Assembly: GCF_002006345.1 (NCBI RefSeq)
Contig: NZ_LZZM01000204.1
Span: forward strand, 1 to 37,139
Source: Clostridium puniceum
GTDB lineage: Bacteria > Bacillota > Clostridia > Clostridiales > Clostridiaceae
Reading direction: 5' to 3'
Length of the DNA: 37,139 bases
In this document: positions 16,743-24,491 of the stretch, piece by piece
Position numbering within the stretch: the stretch's first letter is position 1
Layout of the letters: every line of letters starts with the position of its first letter
Position numbers and translations under genes: made by a program
Notes under the pieces: generated by a model
The model's database searches: none
What the model was told of the DNA's origin: nothing
Seen by the model: only the letters and a program-made list of their open reading frames with translations

Positions 16743-17693
16743 ATGAAAGTATTAGGATTATCATTTGGAAGAAAGATGGAACGTAGCGAAATTATGGTTA
16801 AGGAGGCATTATATAAGGCTAAAGAAGCTGGTGCTGAAGTAGAATTTATAAGCACTGTTAACATGAATATCCAACACTGTAAAGGTTGTGGAGCTTGTAG
16901 TAAATTAAGAGATAATGGTAAAGAAATTAAATGTATTATAAAAGATGATTATGAAATATTAGAACAAGCAGTTTTAGATGCAGATGGGATAATTATTGCT
17001 GCACCAGTATATGCAGTTGGACCAGTAGGGCAATTAAAGAATTTTATTGATAGATTTGGACCAGCTCATGACAGACCAGCGCTTGTAGCAGAACAAAATA
17101 AGCGTATTGCTGCAGGTGCAGAATTATTAGATGAACGTTCATTTAAAGATAGATATCTTGGTTTAATATCTGTTGGTGGTGCAAGTACACAAAATTGGGT
17201 GTCTTTAGGATTACCAACGATGAATTTATTCAGCTTTTCGGCAAAGATGAAAGTTGTAGGACAAATTGATGCTTATGACATGGGAAGAACAGTAAATCCT
17301 GTTTTTGATGAAGATTTAATGAATAGAGTTGGAGAATTAGGAAGAAGAGTAACTGAATCAGTTGGAAAACCATATGAAGAGGTAGAATGGTTTGGGGAAG
17401 AAGGAACATGTCCAGTTTGTCATTGTAATTTACTTACTGTGAATAAAACAACAACAGTTGAATGTCCACTTTGTGGAATAACAGGTCATTTATCTATAGA
17501 TGGAGATGAGCTTAAAGTTGAATTCAGTAAGGAACAACAAAATCGTGCGAGAGGAACTGATAATGGATTACAAGAACATTTCGATGAAATTCAAGGAATG
17601 AAAGCTGTTGCAATACCAAAAATAATGGCTACAAAAGATACTTTACCTCAAATGTTAGAAAAATATAAGAATTTTGATGAGTTAATTAAATAA
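16743..17693 (+). CDS. Flavodoxin-fold NAD(P)H:FMN reductase with extra zinc-ribbon-like domain
   Basis: The N-terminal two-thirds of this 316-residue protein is an iron-sulfur-flavoprotein/FMN-reductase-like flavodoxin fold: a start LGLSFGRKMERSE, CKGCGACSK with Cys46, 49 and 52, and APVYAVGPVGQLKNFIDR (87-104). The C-terminal part adds a ribbon with two cysteine knuckles, CPVC (223-226) and CPLC (241-244), absent from simple family members. It may bind zinc or a rubredoxin-type iron. The gene lies between the iron-sulfur oxidoreductase pair and the deglycosidase genes, with AAAGGAAG before the ATG. A role as a flavin reductase, or as an electron donor to the C-glycoside or aglycone steps, is plausible. 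Its exact substrate is unknown. Confidence 0.75.
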   Translation: MKVLGLSFGRKMERSEIMVKEALYKAKEAGAEVEFISTVNMNIQHCKGCGACSKLRDNGKEIKCIIKDDYEILEQAVLDADGIIIAAPVYAVGPVGQLKNFIDRFGPAHDRPALVAEQNKRIAAGAELLDERSFKDRYLGLISVGGASTQNWVSLGLPTMNLFSFSAKMKVVGQIDAYDMGRTVNPVFDEDLMNRVGELGRRVTESVGKPYEEVEWFGEEGTCPVCHCNLLTVNKTTTVECPLCGITGHLSIDGDELKVEFSKEQQNRARGTDNGLQEHFDEIQGMKAVAIPKIMATKDTLPQMLEKYKNFDELIK

Positions 17694-17720
17694 GTTATAT
17701 TTTAATTTATTGTTACAGTG

Positions 17721-17776
17721 GATACCAATTATATTGTTTGTATAAGTTACAGATGATGAGAAATATAATTGGTATC
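17721..17776 (+). other. Intercistronic hairpin before first deglycosidase pair
   Basis: GATACCAATTATAT (17721-17734) is perfectly complementary to 17763-17776 across a 28-base loop. No T-tract follows, so it is more likely an mRNA processing or stability element, or a partial attenuator, than a full terminator. Confidence 0.6.
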
Positions 17777-17844
17777 TCTGATTATAAAATGAAAATTTAA
17801 TAATTATGCAGCTATTATATAGAAAAATGAAGGGAGTTAAGGAA

Positions 17845-18234
17845 ATGTTTGCAAAGCATATGTATAATCCAGAAGGATTTAAAAATACTATCGTGAATGA
17901 TGAAATAATAGGATTTCAATTTGATATGAGAATTCAATATTATCGTGGAGTTACACTTTCTATTATAAGAAATATCGAAGTTGAGGTTGATGGAGAAATA
18001 TATTCAAGAGAAGATATTCGTTTTACTGTAAATGGTGAAACATTTACTTTAGAAGAAATGCGTACAGTTATTGATAACCGTTGGTTATTTGGACAATTTG
18101 CTACAGTTACTGTATTGAAACAAGGTGGCTTAAAATCAGGTGAACACCATATTAAATGTACTCAAACTATTGCACCATCATATATGCCAATGATTTTAGT
18201 ACATCCAGGTGAATATGATTTTGAGATTAGATAG
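17845..18234 (+). CDS. C-glycoside deglycosidase beta-subunit-like protein 1 (CGDB/DUF6379 type)
   Basis: This 129-residue, beta-rich protein is recognised by its size, by the motif QYYRGVTLSIIRNIEVEVDG (about 28-47) and by position, directly before a 350-residue TIM-barrel protein. In the characterised DgpB/DfgB/CarC systems, the small subunit forms a complex with the TIM-barrel subunit and helps form the active site that splits the C-C bond of 3-oxo-C-glucosides. Upstream in-frame starts exist from 17806, but AGGGAG/AAGGA precedes ATG 17845. The alpha gene follows after 12 bases with its own AGGAGG. It shares RIxxYRG, a VDG/CDG element and a GGLxxGxHxIK element with the second copy at 19418. 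Confidence 0.8.
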   Translation: MFAKHMYNPEGFKNTIVNDEIIGFQFDMRIQYYRGVTLSIIRNIEVEVDGEIYSREDIRFTVNGETFTLEEMRTVIDNRWLFGQFATVTVLKQGGLKSGEHHIKCTQTIAPSYMPMILVHPGEYDFEIR

Positions 18235-18246
18235 GAGGAAATAACA

Positions 18247-19299
18247 ATGGATTATAAAATTGGAAGAAGTGTATCGTTATATAGTTACCAATCAGAATAT
18301 TATGTTGGTAAACTAGATTTAGAAGGATGTATTAGAGAAGCATCAAAAGCTGGAGCTACAGGAATTGAACTTTTAGCTGAACAAATGGTGGATTCTTTTC
18401 CTATAATTACACCAGAATTTAAAGAGCAATGGTTTGGCTGGATGGAGAAGTATGGTACAGAGCCTACTTGCTATGATGCCTTTTTAGAAAATCATATTTA
18501 TGATAATAGAACTCTTACTCTTCGTGAACAAGTTAAAATGATGGAAAGAGATATTAAAATAGCAAAGGAACTTGGATTCAAAACTTTACGTACTCTTGTG
18601 GCTACTCCCATGGATGTTATTGAAGGAAGTCTTGAATGTGCAGCTAAAAATGACATTAAAGTATGTATTGAAGTTCATTCACCATTCTCCTTGAACTCTG
18701 GATGGGCAGATGGATATATGGAAATGATTCTTCGTACTGGAACAAAGCACTTTGGATTTATGCCTGACTTTGGTATATTCTGCAATAAGATTCCAAGACA
18801 GCTTCGTGAACAAGCTATCCGTAGAGGTGCTAACTTAGACTGTGTTAAACTTGTAGATGAAGCTTTTGCAAATAGAGTAGAAAAAGGATTTACAAAGATC
18901 AAATATGACACAAATCTAGGACGTGCACATGGTGAATACATGAAAGCTAATGGTATGCCAGAATTAATGGAAGCAATTAATAAAGCAAATGGAAGTAAAG
19001 TAGATTTAGCTTATGCTGGAGCTTCATTTAACTACACATGGTGTGATCCTCAAGATGTTATTGATAATATAAAATATATTTATCATACACATGCAAAATG
19101 TTATGAAATAGATGAAAATTATGAAGAAACATCAATGCCAATTAAAGAAATAGTAGCGGCGTATAAAAAAACAGGTTACCATGGTTTCTTATCTACTGAA
19201 TATGAAGGACATGGAATGATTAATGATGCTTTTGAAGTTGACAGTGTTGAACAAGTTAGACGTCATCAAGAAGCATTAAGACGTGCTATAGAAGAATAG
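18247..19299 (+). CDS. C-glycoside deglycosidase alpha-subunit-like TIM barrel 1
   Basis: This 350-residue protein is of the xylose-isomerase-like/AP-endonuclease-2 TIM-barrel superfamily, as are the DgpC/DfgA/CarB catalytic subunits that cleave C-glycosides after C3 oxidation. Candidate metal and catalytic residues sit at the expected strand ends: Glu142 and His144 in CIEVHSP, Asp174 in MPDFGIF, His280 and His282 in YHTHAKCYEID, and Glu318 in STEYEG. The protein ends with the conserved EQVRRHQEALRR. It is paired with the upstream small subunit, 12 bases apart. Expected reaction: elimination of 3-oxo-glucose from an aromatic ring carbon, using a divalent metal (family knowledge). The exact aglycone is unknown. 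Confidence 0.85.
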   Translation: MDYKIGRSVSLYSYQSEYYVGKLDLEGCIREASKAGATGIELLAEQMVDSFPIITPEFKEQWFGWMEKYGTEPTCYDAFLENHIYDNRTLTLREQVKMMERDIKIAKELGFKTLRTLVATPMDVIEGSLECAAKNDIKVCIEVHSPFSLNSGWADGYMEMILRTGTKHFGFMPDFGIFCNKIPRQLREQAIRRGANLDCVKLVDEAFANRVEKGFTKIKYDTNLGRAHGEYMKANGMPELMEAINKANGSKVDLAYAGASFNYTWCDPQDVIDNIKYIYHTHAKCYEIDENYEETSMPIKEIVAAYKKTGYHGFLSTEYEGHGMINDAFEVDSVEQVRRHQEALRRAIEE

Positions 19300-19327
19300 T
19301 AATAACAACAAATTAATATATGTTTAA

Positions 19328-19376
19328 AAATAAATGTGCATGATAAGTATTAATATATTATGCACATTTATTTACA
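19328..19376 (+). terminator. Hairpin between the two deglycosidase pairs
   Basis: AAATAAATGTGCAT (19328-19341) is complementary to 19360-19373, with an AT-rich loop. The tail is only weakly T-rich, so it may be a partial terminator or stability hairpin separating pair 1 from pair 2. Confidence 0.6.
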
Positions 19377-19417
19377 TATAAAAAATAAAATCTATCATAA
19401 GGAAAGGAGAAAAAATA

Positions 19418-19882
19418 ATGTTTGATAATTATTTAATTAGAAAAGATAGTCTTGAAAATGTATTAAAAGATGAAAAAGTTGTAGGTTTTAAATTTTCAGT
19501 TCGTATTGCAGATTATCGAGGTTGTTTCTTATCTTTACACAATGGATATTATATTGAATGTGATGGCATAGAGTATCCTAGAGATTTGCAGAAGTTTGAA
19601 ATTAATGGGAAAGAGCCTAGGGATTTTGAAGAAATTAAAAAGTGTGTTTGGGAACATTGGGATTATGACGATGAAGGGTATGTTTATGTTGAGAAAGAAG
19701 GTGGGTTAGCACCAGGAATGCATAACATTAAACTTCAGCAATCTGTATTAGCAGCCTATGGTTATATGCCATGGGATGAAGAATGGTTAAAGAATCCACC
19801 AGTTCCAGGGCATGGAGCAGGTTCTGGAAAGACTGCTAGTATATGTTCATTTAACTTAGAATTACAGGAAGGGGGAAAATAG
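19418..19882 (+). CDS. C-glycoside deglycosidase beta-subunit-like protein 2
   Basis: This 154-residue homolog of the protein at 17845 has RIADYRGCFLSLHNGYYIEC near 29-48 and GGLAPGMHNIKLQQS near 105-119. It is 25 residues longer and has a C-terminal extension with WDEEWLKNPPVPGHGAGSGK and a final beta-like strand ICSFNLELQ. The extension could shape the entrance of a different active site, giving this pair another aglycone or a C6 versus C8 preference (inference). GGAAAGGAG lies before the ATG. The alpha gene starts 1 base after its stop, so the two are translationally coupled. Confidence 0.8.
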   Translation: MFDNYLIRKDSLENVLKDEKVVGFKFSVRIADYRGCFLSLHNGYYIECDGIEYPRDLQKFEINGKEPRDFEEIKKCVWEHWDYDDEGYVYVEKEGGLAPGMHNIKLQQSVLAAYGYMPWDEEWLKNPPVPGHGAGSGKTASICSFNLELQEGGK

Positions 19883-19883
19883 T

Positions 19884-20939
19884 ATGTCAATTAATAGAGG
19901 TGTTTCACTATACAGTTATCAACAAACTCAATTTTTTAAACAAATGAATTGGAAAGATATGATTAAGGAAGTTCATGATAATTTAAAAACAGATGGAATT
20001 GAGATTATTGATGAGGCTATTATCAAAAATTATCCATTTCCATCTGAACAGTTTATATTTGAATGGAATAATGAAATGGCAAGATATAATATGAATGCAG
20101 TTACAATGGATATATATCTTGATGTGCATCAATTTAGAGATCATATTATGACTCATAGAGAGGCAGCAGAAAGATTCAAAAATGACATCAAAATAGCTGC
20201 AAAATTAGGCTTTAAAAATGTACGTCCACTTTGCCTTGTTCCAATAGATGTTATTGAAATGGCACTTGAGACTGCGGAAAAATATAATGTGAAGATTGGT
20301 AAAGAAATTCATGCCCCTCTTCCTATTAAGCCGGGAACAAGAGTCCAACCTAAAACAGGAATGGCAGCAGCTCTTGATTTTAGAATGTCAGAGCAAATTA
20401 TTGAACTGGCAGATCGTACAGGAAGTAAGCATATTGGACTAGTACCTGATTTTGGAATTTTTCAATATTCACCATCTCAAGTATCAATTGATTATGCAAA
20501 GAGACAAGTAAAAAATCCAGAAGCAATTGATTTTATTTTAGAAAATAGTAAAAATTATAGTCTAGATGATATAGGTACAGTATTAAGTGAAAAGTATCCT
20601 AACCATAATATTGATCAAGGAACTATTGAAAGAATGAGTCTTCATGAATCATCAGCAAGTCCGGAAGATATAATAGATATTATTCCATACATTGTAAGTA
20701 TACATGGAAAGTTCTATAACATGACAGAAATACCAGGCAAGCCAGGATGTTATGAAGATTTAGCAATTGATTATGAAACTCCTATTAAGTATTTAAAAGA
20801 AAATGGATTCTCAGGATATATAAATTCTGAATATGAAGGACAAAGAGATCAACAGGATAGAGGAGTTGAGTTCTTACCTAATGAAGTTGAACAAGTAAGA
20901 CGACATCATGAAATGCTTTCAAGATTAATTGGTGAGTAA
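19884..20939 (+). CDS. C-glycoside deglycosidase alpha-subunit-like TIM barrel 2
   Basis: This 351-residue homolog of the protein at 18247 starts with RGVSLYSYQ like its partner. Candidate metal and catalytic residues are Glu141 and His143 in KEIHAP, Asp189 in VPDFGIF, His274 in SIHGKFY and Glu316 in NSEYEG. The loop after KEIHAP (about 147-168) differs from copy 1 and is rich in Pro, Gly and Lys. The second histidine of copy 1 (HTH) is absent (SIHG). The overall likeness is clear but the two copies are strongly diverged, so this is probably an old duplication with changed specificity, not a recent tandem copy. It is co-transcribed with its beta subunit. Confidence 0.85.
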   Translation: MSINRGVSLYSYQQTQFFKQMNWKDMIKEVHDNLKTDGIEIIDEAIIKNYPFPSEQFIFEWNNEMARYNMNAVTMDIYLDVHQFRDHIMTHREAAERFKNDIKIAAKLGFKNVRPLCLVPIDVIEMALETAEKYNVKIGKEIHAPLPIKPGTRVQPKTGMAAALDFRMSEQIIELADRTGSKHIGLVPDFGIFQYSPSQVSIDYAKRQVKNPEAIDFILENSKNYSLDDIGTVLSEKYPNHNIDQGTIERMSLHESSASPEDIIDIIPYIVSIHGKFYNMTEIPGKPGCYEDLAIDYETPIKYLKENGFSGYINSEYEGQRDQQDRGVEFLPNEVEQVRRHHEMLSRLIGE

Positions 20940-21007
20940 ATATTGCATCTATATTATATCAATAAATATATTGGGGAGAGTAATTGTAGGAAGGATAAGA
21001 AATAATT

Positions 21008-21565
21008 GTGAATGATACAATAAAATCAGTAATGAAAAGATGTTCTATTCGCAAATTTAAAAAAGACAAAATAGGTGAAGCTGAAATAAACATTTTAATG
21101 AAAGCAGCTCTTGCAGCACCTAGCGCTGCTAACACACAACCTTGGCATTTTAGTTTTGTAGAAGATACAAAATTAATAACAGATTTAGAAGATTATCTTG
21201 TTGAACTTGCTATGAATTCAGGTGATGAAATGGCAATTGAAAGATTAAAGTTACGTAATAACAAAGTTATTTTTGATACACCACTATTAGTAGTTGTTTC
21301 ATCTCCAGTAAAAGGGCACTTTGATATGCTTGACTGTGGGATTGCAATTGAAAATATTGTGATTGTTGCTGAGGGTATTGGTCTTTCCAGCATTATACTT
21401 GGTGGAATGAGAGTTGCTTTTATGGGCGAGAAGAAAGCTGTTTATGAAGATTTATTCTGTATTCCAAAAGGGAATCAATTTGTAGCAGCTATTGCTATTG
21501 GATATGCAGATATGACTGGAAATCCACATGAATTGAATGAAACAAAGATAACTAGAATTAAATAA
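21008..21565 (+). CDS. Nitroreductase-family FMN oxidoreductase
   Basis: This 185-residue protein is typical in length and motifs for the nitroreductase fold: MKRCSIRKFKK (9-19), the FMN-contact segment AAPSAANTQPWHF (35-47), and a GIAIENIVIVAEGIGLSS helix (about 112-129) before the IxLGG region. The start is GTG, with AGGAAGGA about 11 bases upstream. It is the last gene of the long operon and is followed by a strong hairpin. Family members reduce nitro groups, quinones or C=C bonds with NAD(P)H. In this context a reduction of an aromatic or enone intermediate is possible. Confidence 0.88.
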   Translation: MNDTIKSVMKRCSIRKFKKDKIGEAEINILMKAALAAPSAANTQPWHFSFVEDTKLITDLEDYLVELAMNSGDEMAIERLKLRNNKVIFDTPLLVVVSSPVKGHFDMLDCGIAIENIVIVAEGIGLSSIILGGMRVAFMGEKKAVYEDLFCIPKGNQFVAAIAIGYADMTGNPHELNETKITRIK

Positions 21566-21619
21566 AAAATAATTTATGAAAGCAGTAAATTATTGCTAAT
21601 AAAATTGATATTAATTATG

Positions 21620-21680
21620 CATGATAGTTTCAAGCTTTTTTTAAAGTTATTTTGAAAAGCTTGAAACTATCATGATATTT
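21620..21680. terminator. Strong 20-bp hairpin closing the long operon
   Basis: Two perfectly complementary 20-base arms (21620-21639 and 21655-21674) with a 15-base loop are followed by ATATTTTT. The inner ends are four T and four A, so the element can act in both directions, which suits the opposed block to its right. Confidence 0.9.
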
Positions 21681-21699
21681 TTAATTATTTGCAAGTAAT

Positions 21700-21960
21700 T
21701 AAATGTAAAAAAAGGGTGCGATACCACCTTTTGCTGTATTACACAATAAAAGAGTTATTGGGAACTATCTCTATGACTCAGTTTACAGACAAGCCTGTTT
21801 CTCTTATTTTTGGTAGAAAGTTGGGCATATTTAGAATATCAAGTTTTTCGATAAATCAGATTTTACCACTTTGCATTACTAAGATTACTTATTCTAATAA
21901 AGTAATCTTCCAGCATTTCTTATCCCATTGCTAATCGTTACTCTCTCTGATAGCATAGAT
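21700..21960 (-). promoter_or_regulatory. T-box-like leader element without a downstream gene
   Basis: Read on the minus strand, the segment contains AGAGAG (21941-21948), as in T-box stem I, and then a 10-bp hairpin (AAGATTACTT with AAGTAATCTT). About 200 bases later comes AAGGTGGTATCGCACC (around 21714-21730), close to the T-box core AGGGTGGNACCGCG, followed directly by six T. In this direction only the terminator hairpin and the end of the opposed operon follow, so it controls nothing visible. It could be a remnant of a tRNA-sensing leader whose gene was lost. The specifier loop was not identified. Confidence 0.4.
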
Positions 21961-22087
21961 ACGAGTTATTATACATAAAGTGTTCTTTAGCACTTTTGTT
22001 AAAAATTTGCATTCTATAAATTCTGTTTTATCATATAAAAGGATCTTTATCGTCCATATCAGGCAATACTATGTAGAGCGGATTGTA

Positions 22088-22642
22088 TTACACATTTTTC
22101 CCCATTATCTCCGCCTGTTCCAGGTAATCCGTATTGGCAATGGAACCTTTTTCCATTACTCCTAATGCAACAACAAGTCCTCTGTTTTTCCATTGAAAAC
22201 TTTTATACAATTGATTGTAAGTTTCTATAGCACCCCCATATACTTCCAGGTTATCAAAACCTCCACATATTAGTAATGCTGTTTCTGATATTTTCATTCT
22301 TACCGGACTTTGAGGCATTAGTAATGAATATGTTTTTTCAAGCGTAGCTTGAATACTGGCAGGAAATCCATATAAGTATAGTGGCATACAAAGTACTAGC
22401 ATATCAGCATTTTCTAAAAGAGGAAGAAATTTTTCGTTAAATGCATCGTTAAAAGAACAAGGAACATTTTTGCTCCAACAAGTGTCACAAGCACGGCAAC
22501 CTGATATTTTCGTAAACGCAGCTTCATACTTATTGACGGTATGTCCCATTGACTTTGCGCCATTAATAAATGCGTCAGCCATCATATCACTATTCCCATG
22601 CTTTCTAGGACTGCCTGTTAAGACTAATATATTTTTTTTCAT
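22088..22642 (-). CDS. NAD(P)H-dependent flavodoxin-fold oxidoreductase
   Basis: This 184-residue protein has the FMN phosphate loop TGSPRKHGNSD (about 9-19) of the NADPH-dependent FMN reductase/iron-sulfur flavoprotein group. It has SGCRACDTCW (about 47-56) with cysteines spaced as in related reductases, and MPLYLYGFPASIQ (about 85-97). ATG 22642 was chosen over 22651 because AAGGAG would be too close to the latter. It follows the marR-type gene, 44 bases apart, in a two-gene operon. Regulator plus reductase suggests a quinone, azo or electrophile stress response. Its codon use is less AT-rich than that of its neighbours. Confidence 0.82.
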   Translation of the reverse strand: MKKNILVLTGSPRKHGNSDMMADAFINGAKSMGHTVNKYEAAFTKISGCRACDTCWSKNVPCSFNDAFNEKFLPLLENADMLVLCMPLYLYGFPASIQATLEKTYSLLMPQSPVRMKISETALLICGGFDNLEVYGGAIETYNQLYKSFQWKNRGLVVALGVMEKGSIANTDYLEQAEIMGKNV

Positions 22643-22686
22643 TATTTGCATCTCTCCTTGTATTGGTTTTATATTATCTAACGCCT

Positions 22687-23142
22687 TTACAGTACATTTT
22701 GATCATGTTCAGCTTTGCGGAAGTATTTGAGGTAATCAGCCAGATTATCGTTCAAGCATTTCATACGTTCTAGTCCCATTTTTTCTATCGCATAAGTATC
22801 TAAGCTAGTCAAAGCAGCTTCAATTTCTTTTGCATATTGCATACCATTATCAGTAAGTAATATCAGTTTATTTCGCTTATCTGATGGCTGATGAGTTAAT
22901 ATTACATATCCTTTATTTTGTAAATCTTTTAGAATTGTGTTTATCGTTTGCTTGGGCATCCCCCATTTCTGTGCTATTATTTTTTGGGTACAATGTAGTG
23001 GATGATTAAGTAATGTACAAAGAACTAAAACATAGTTATAGGTTATCCCTCGTTGTTTAGCCCATTTTTCATATAGTTGTGTAGCATCGCACCATAATTC
23101 ATAGTAACGATTTAGCTGTTCTTGTAAAATAGATTTTTCCAT
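22687..23142 (-). CDS. MarR family transcriptional regulator
   Basis: This 151-residue winged-helix protein has LCTLLNHPLHCTQKIIAQKW (DNA-binding region, about 45-65), KQTINTILKDLQNKGYVILT as recognition helix and start of wing, then the wing DKRNKLILLTDNG. The frame opens at 23211, but AAGGAG is placed 7 bases before ATG 23142. It probably represses its own operon with the downstream reductase, and is released by a phenolic or oxidant. The segment is visibly richer in G and C than its surroundings, which hints at acquisition from another genus. Confidence 0.88.
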   Translation of the reverse strand: MEKSILQEQLNRYYELWCDATQLYEKWAKQRGITYNYVLVLCTLLNHPLHCTQKIIAQKWGMPKQTINTILKDLQNKGYVILTHQPSDKRNKLILLTDNGMQYAKEIEAALTSLDTYAIEKMGLERMKCLNDNLADYLKYFRKAEHDQNVL

Positions 23143-23171
23143 GCATATCTCCTTAAATAAAAAAGTCCGAC

Positions 23172-23211
23172 TTAGTACTAATGGGATAGTCCTAACCTGG
23201 ACCTTTGTCAA
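23172..23211 (-). promoter_or_regulatory. marR promoter with palindromic operator
   Basis: On the minus strand the -35 TTGACA (23211-23206) is followed after 17 bases by TATCCC (23188-23183). The palindrome TTAGTACTAA (23172-23181) directly downstream is a candidate MarR operator. The -10 is weak. Confidence 0.45.
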
Positions 23212-23277
23212 GAATTAAATAAAATTACTTTATATAAAGTGTTATTTAATTTTTTGCTGTTTTAGCTTAACTTGACA
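23206..23277. repeat. Nested inverted repeats upstream of marR
   Basis: The outer arms are TGTCAAG (23206-23212) and CTTGACA (23271-23277). The middle arms are ATTAAATAA (23214-23222) and TTATTTAAT (23242-23250). The core is the perfect palindrome ACTTTATATAAAGT (23227-23240). It separates marR from the end of the chemoreceptor-like gene and may serve as that gene's terminator or as a regulator site. Confidence 0.6.
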
Positions 23278-23306
23278 GCATTGCTAGTACGACAGTCCTT
23301 TTGAGA

Positions 23307-24143
23307 TCAATTTTTAATAAGTTTTGCAATTTGTGCTAAATTTATCAGATTATCATGTACATCGATTACATTTTTTGATATATCAGTAATTGATGTTACT
23401 TGATTGTTGGTGTTGTTCTCAATTGAATTGATTCGTATGTCAATTTCTTCAATGGCCTTTTTCATGGCTGATAAGGATTTTTTAGCCTCTTCAGCAGAAT
23501 TTTTGCTTGAACTAGCTAGTTTGCCAATTTCAGTAGCAACAACTCCAAATCCCTTTCCGACTTCGCCAGCTCTTGCAGCTTCAATTTTCGCATTTAAGGC
23601 TAGTAGACCAGACTGATTGGCAATATTCTGAATTGATTTTATTATAATATCTATGTCATTGATACGCTCCATCAGCATATTAGCATCCTCAACATTAGAA
23701 TGGGCTTCTTCTGATAATTTAGAAATTTCTTTAATAATATTATTAAAGCTTTTATTAAAGTCTTCGAATGTCTGTGAGATATTAAGAGATAGGTTCTGCA
23801 CAGTTGCTTGTTGTTCGAGATCACGTACAACAAGTATGAAACCGGCGATGGAGTTATTATAATCATAATAGGGGGTAATTGTTGAACATGTATGTACTTT
23901 AAATGTGTCATCAGGGTCTCTAAACGCTGTAAAAGTCTTTTTACCTTTTGATATAGATTCAAAGAAAGGGTTATTAGTATCAAAGGAGTCTCCCGTCTTG
24001 CAATTGACGTTCATTGCCCCTTCACCTTGTTGGATCGAAATAAACTGATTTAGGTCTGTTACAGCGATGTTTGTATTTATATTGAAAAGTTCATTAATAT
24101 AGGGCATTAATTTAGTTAAAGATTCAATTTGTTCTTTTTTCAT
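23307..24143 (-). CDS. Soluble methyl-accepting-chemotaxis-like protein
   Basis: This 278-residue protein has no membrane segment. The N-terminal half (about 1-110) is a PAS-like sensory region: FNINTNIAVTDLNQF, then ITPYYDYNNSIAGFILVVRDLEQQ. The C-terminal half is a short MCP signalling hairpin with the conserved tip IANQSGLLALNAKIEAARAGEVGKGFGVVATEIGKLA (about 190-226, quoted for its pattern of Q, S, L, N, E, R, G). The hairpin is shorter than in full receptors, so it may be a cytoplasmic sensor interacting with CheA/CheW. Start: ATG 24143, or TTG two codons upstream; neither has a good ribosome binding site. An AAAGGAG about 50 bases upstream belongs to a different frame. Confidence 0.8.
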   Translation of the reverse strand: MKKEQIESLTKLMPYINELFNINTNIAVTDLNQFISIQQGEGAMNVNCKTGDSFDTNNPFFESISKGKKTFTAFRDPDDTFKVHTCSTITPYYDYNNSIAGFILVVRDLEQQATVQNLSLNISQTFEDFNKSFNNIIKEISKLSEEAHSNVEDANMLMERINDIDIIIKSIQNIANQSGLLALNAKIEAARAGEVGKGFGVVATEIGKLASSSKNSAEEAKKSLSAMKKAIEEIDIRINSIENNTNNQVTSITDISKNVIDVHDNLINLAQIAKLIKN

Positions 24144-24149
24144 AGACAA

Positions 24150-24491
24150 TCATATTACACCAAACACAAAATATATAGTGCTTAATGTTTCTCCTTTCAT
24201 ATTTGAAATAGCATGAAATTATGTGGCTGAAAAACTTTTTACTATAGTCATAATATAAACTTAAATATTAACAATCTTAAACTATTCATAGATATAGTCT
24301 ATTGGTAATTATAATGCAATTAAATATCTCATATTAATTTTCCTAAAATTAATAAGGATCCCATACACAAAGGAGTCACTTATGTATGGGATTTGGTTTA
24401 TACTAATATATTTTCTTATACATATCTTTTTATTTTTTACATACTAATTTGTAAACATATCTTCTATTTTTTCAATTATATTTTAAAGAGA
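24150..24491 (-). other. Intergenic region with hairpin
   Basis: This is a 342-base AT-rich gap between two minus-strand genes. The inverted repeat ATCCCATACA (24358-24367) with TGTATGGGAT (24383-24392) is a plausible end of the 29281-24492 operon, though the T-tract after it on the minus strand is poor. A 16-codon frame after ATG near 24200 ends just before the chemoreceptor-like gene; it is too short to call. Nothing else is seen. Confidence 0.45.

Noticed and set aside
18247..20939. The two TIM proteins as plain IolE or xylose isomerases
   Set aside because: Each is preceded by a CGDB-like small subunit and carries the EVH/EIH, PDFGIF and SEYEG/TEYEG pattern. The pairing favours C-glycoside lyases, though it is not proof.
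21689..22165. Two plus-strand frames of 81 and 61 codons right of the long operon
   Set aside because: No ribosome site and an atypical composition; they lie opposite the T-box-like element and the reductase end.
24150..24200. 16-codon frame with AAAGGAG inside it ahead of the soluble chemoreceptor gene, as a leader peptide
   Set aside because: Too short, and its own ribosome site is not visible; mentioned only in the intergenic note.
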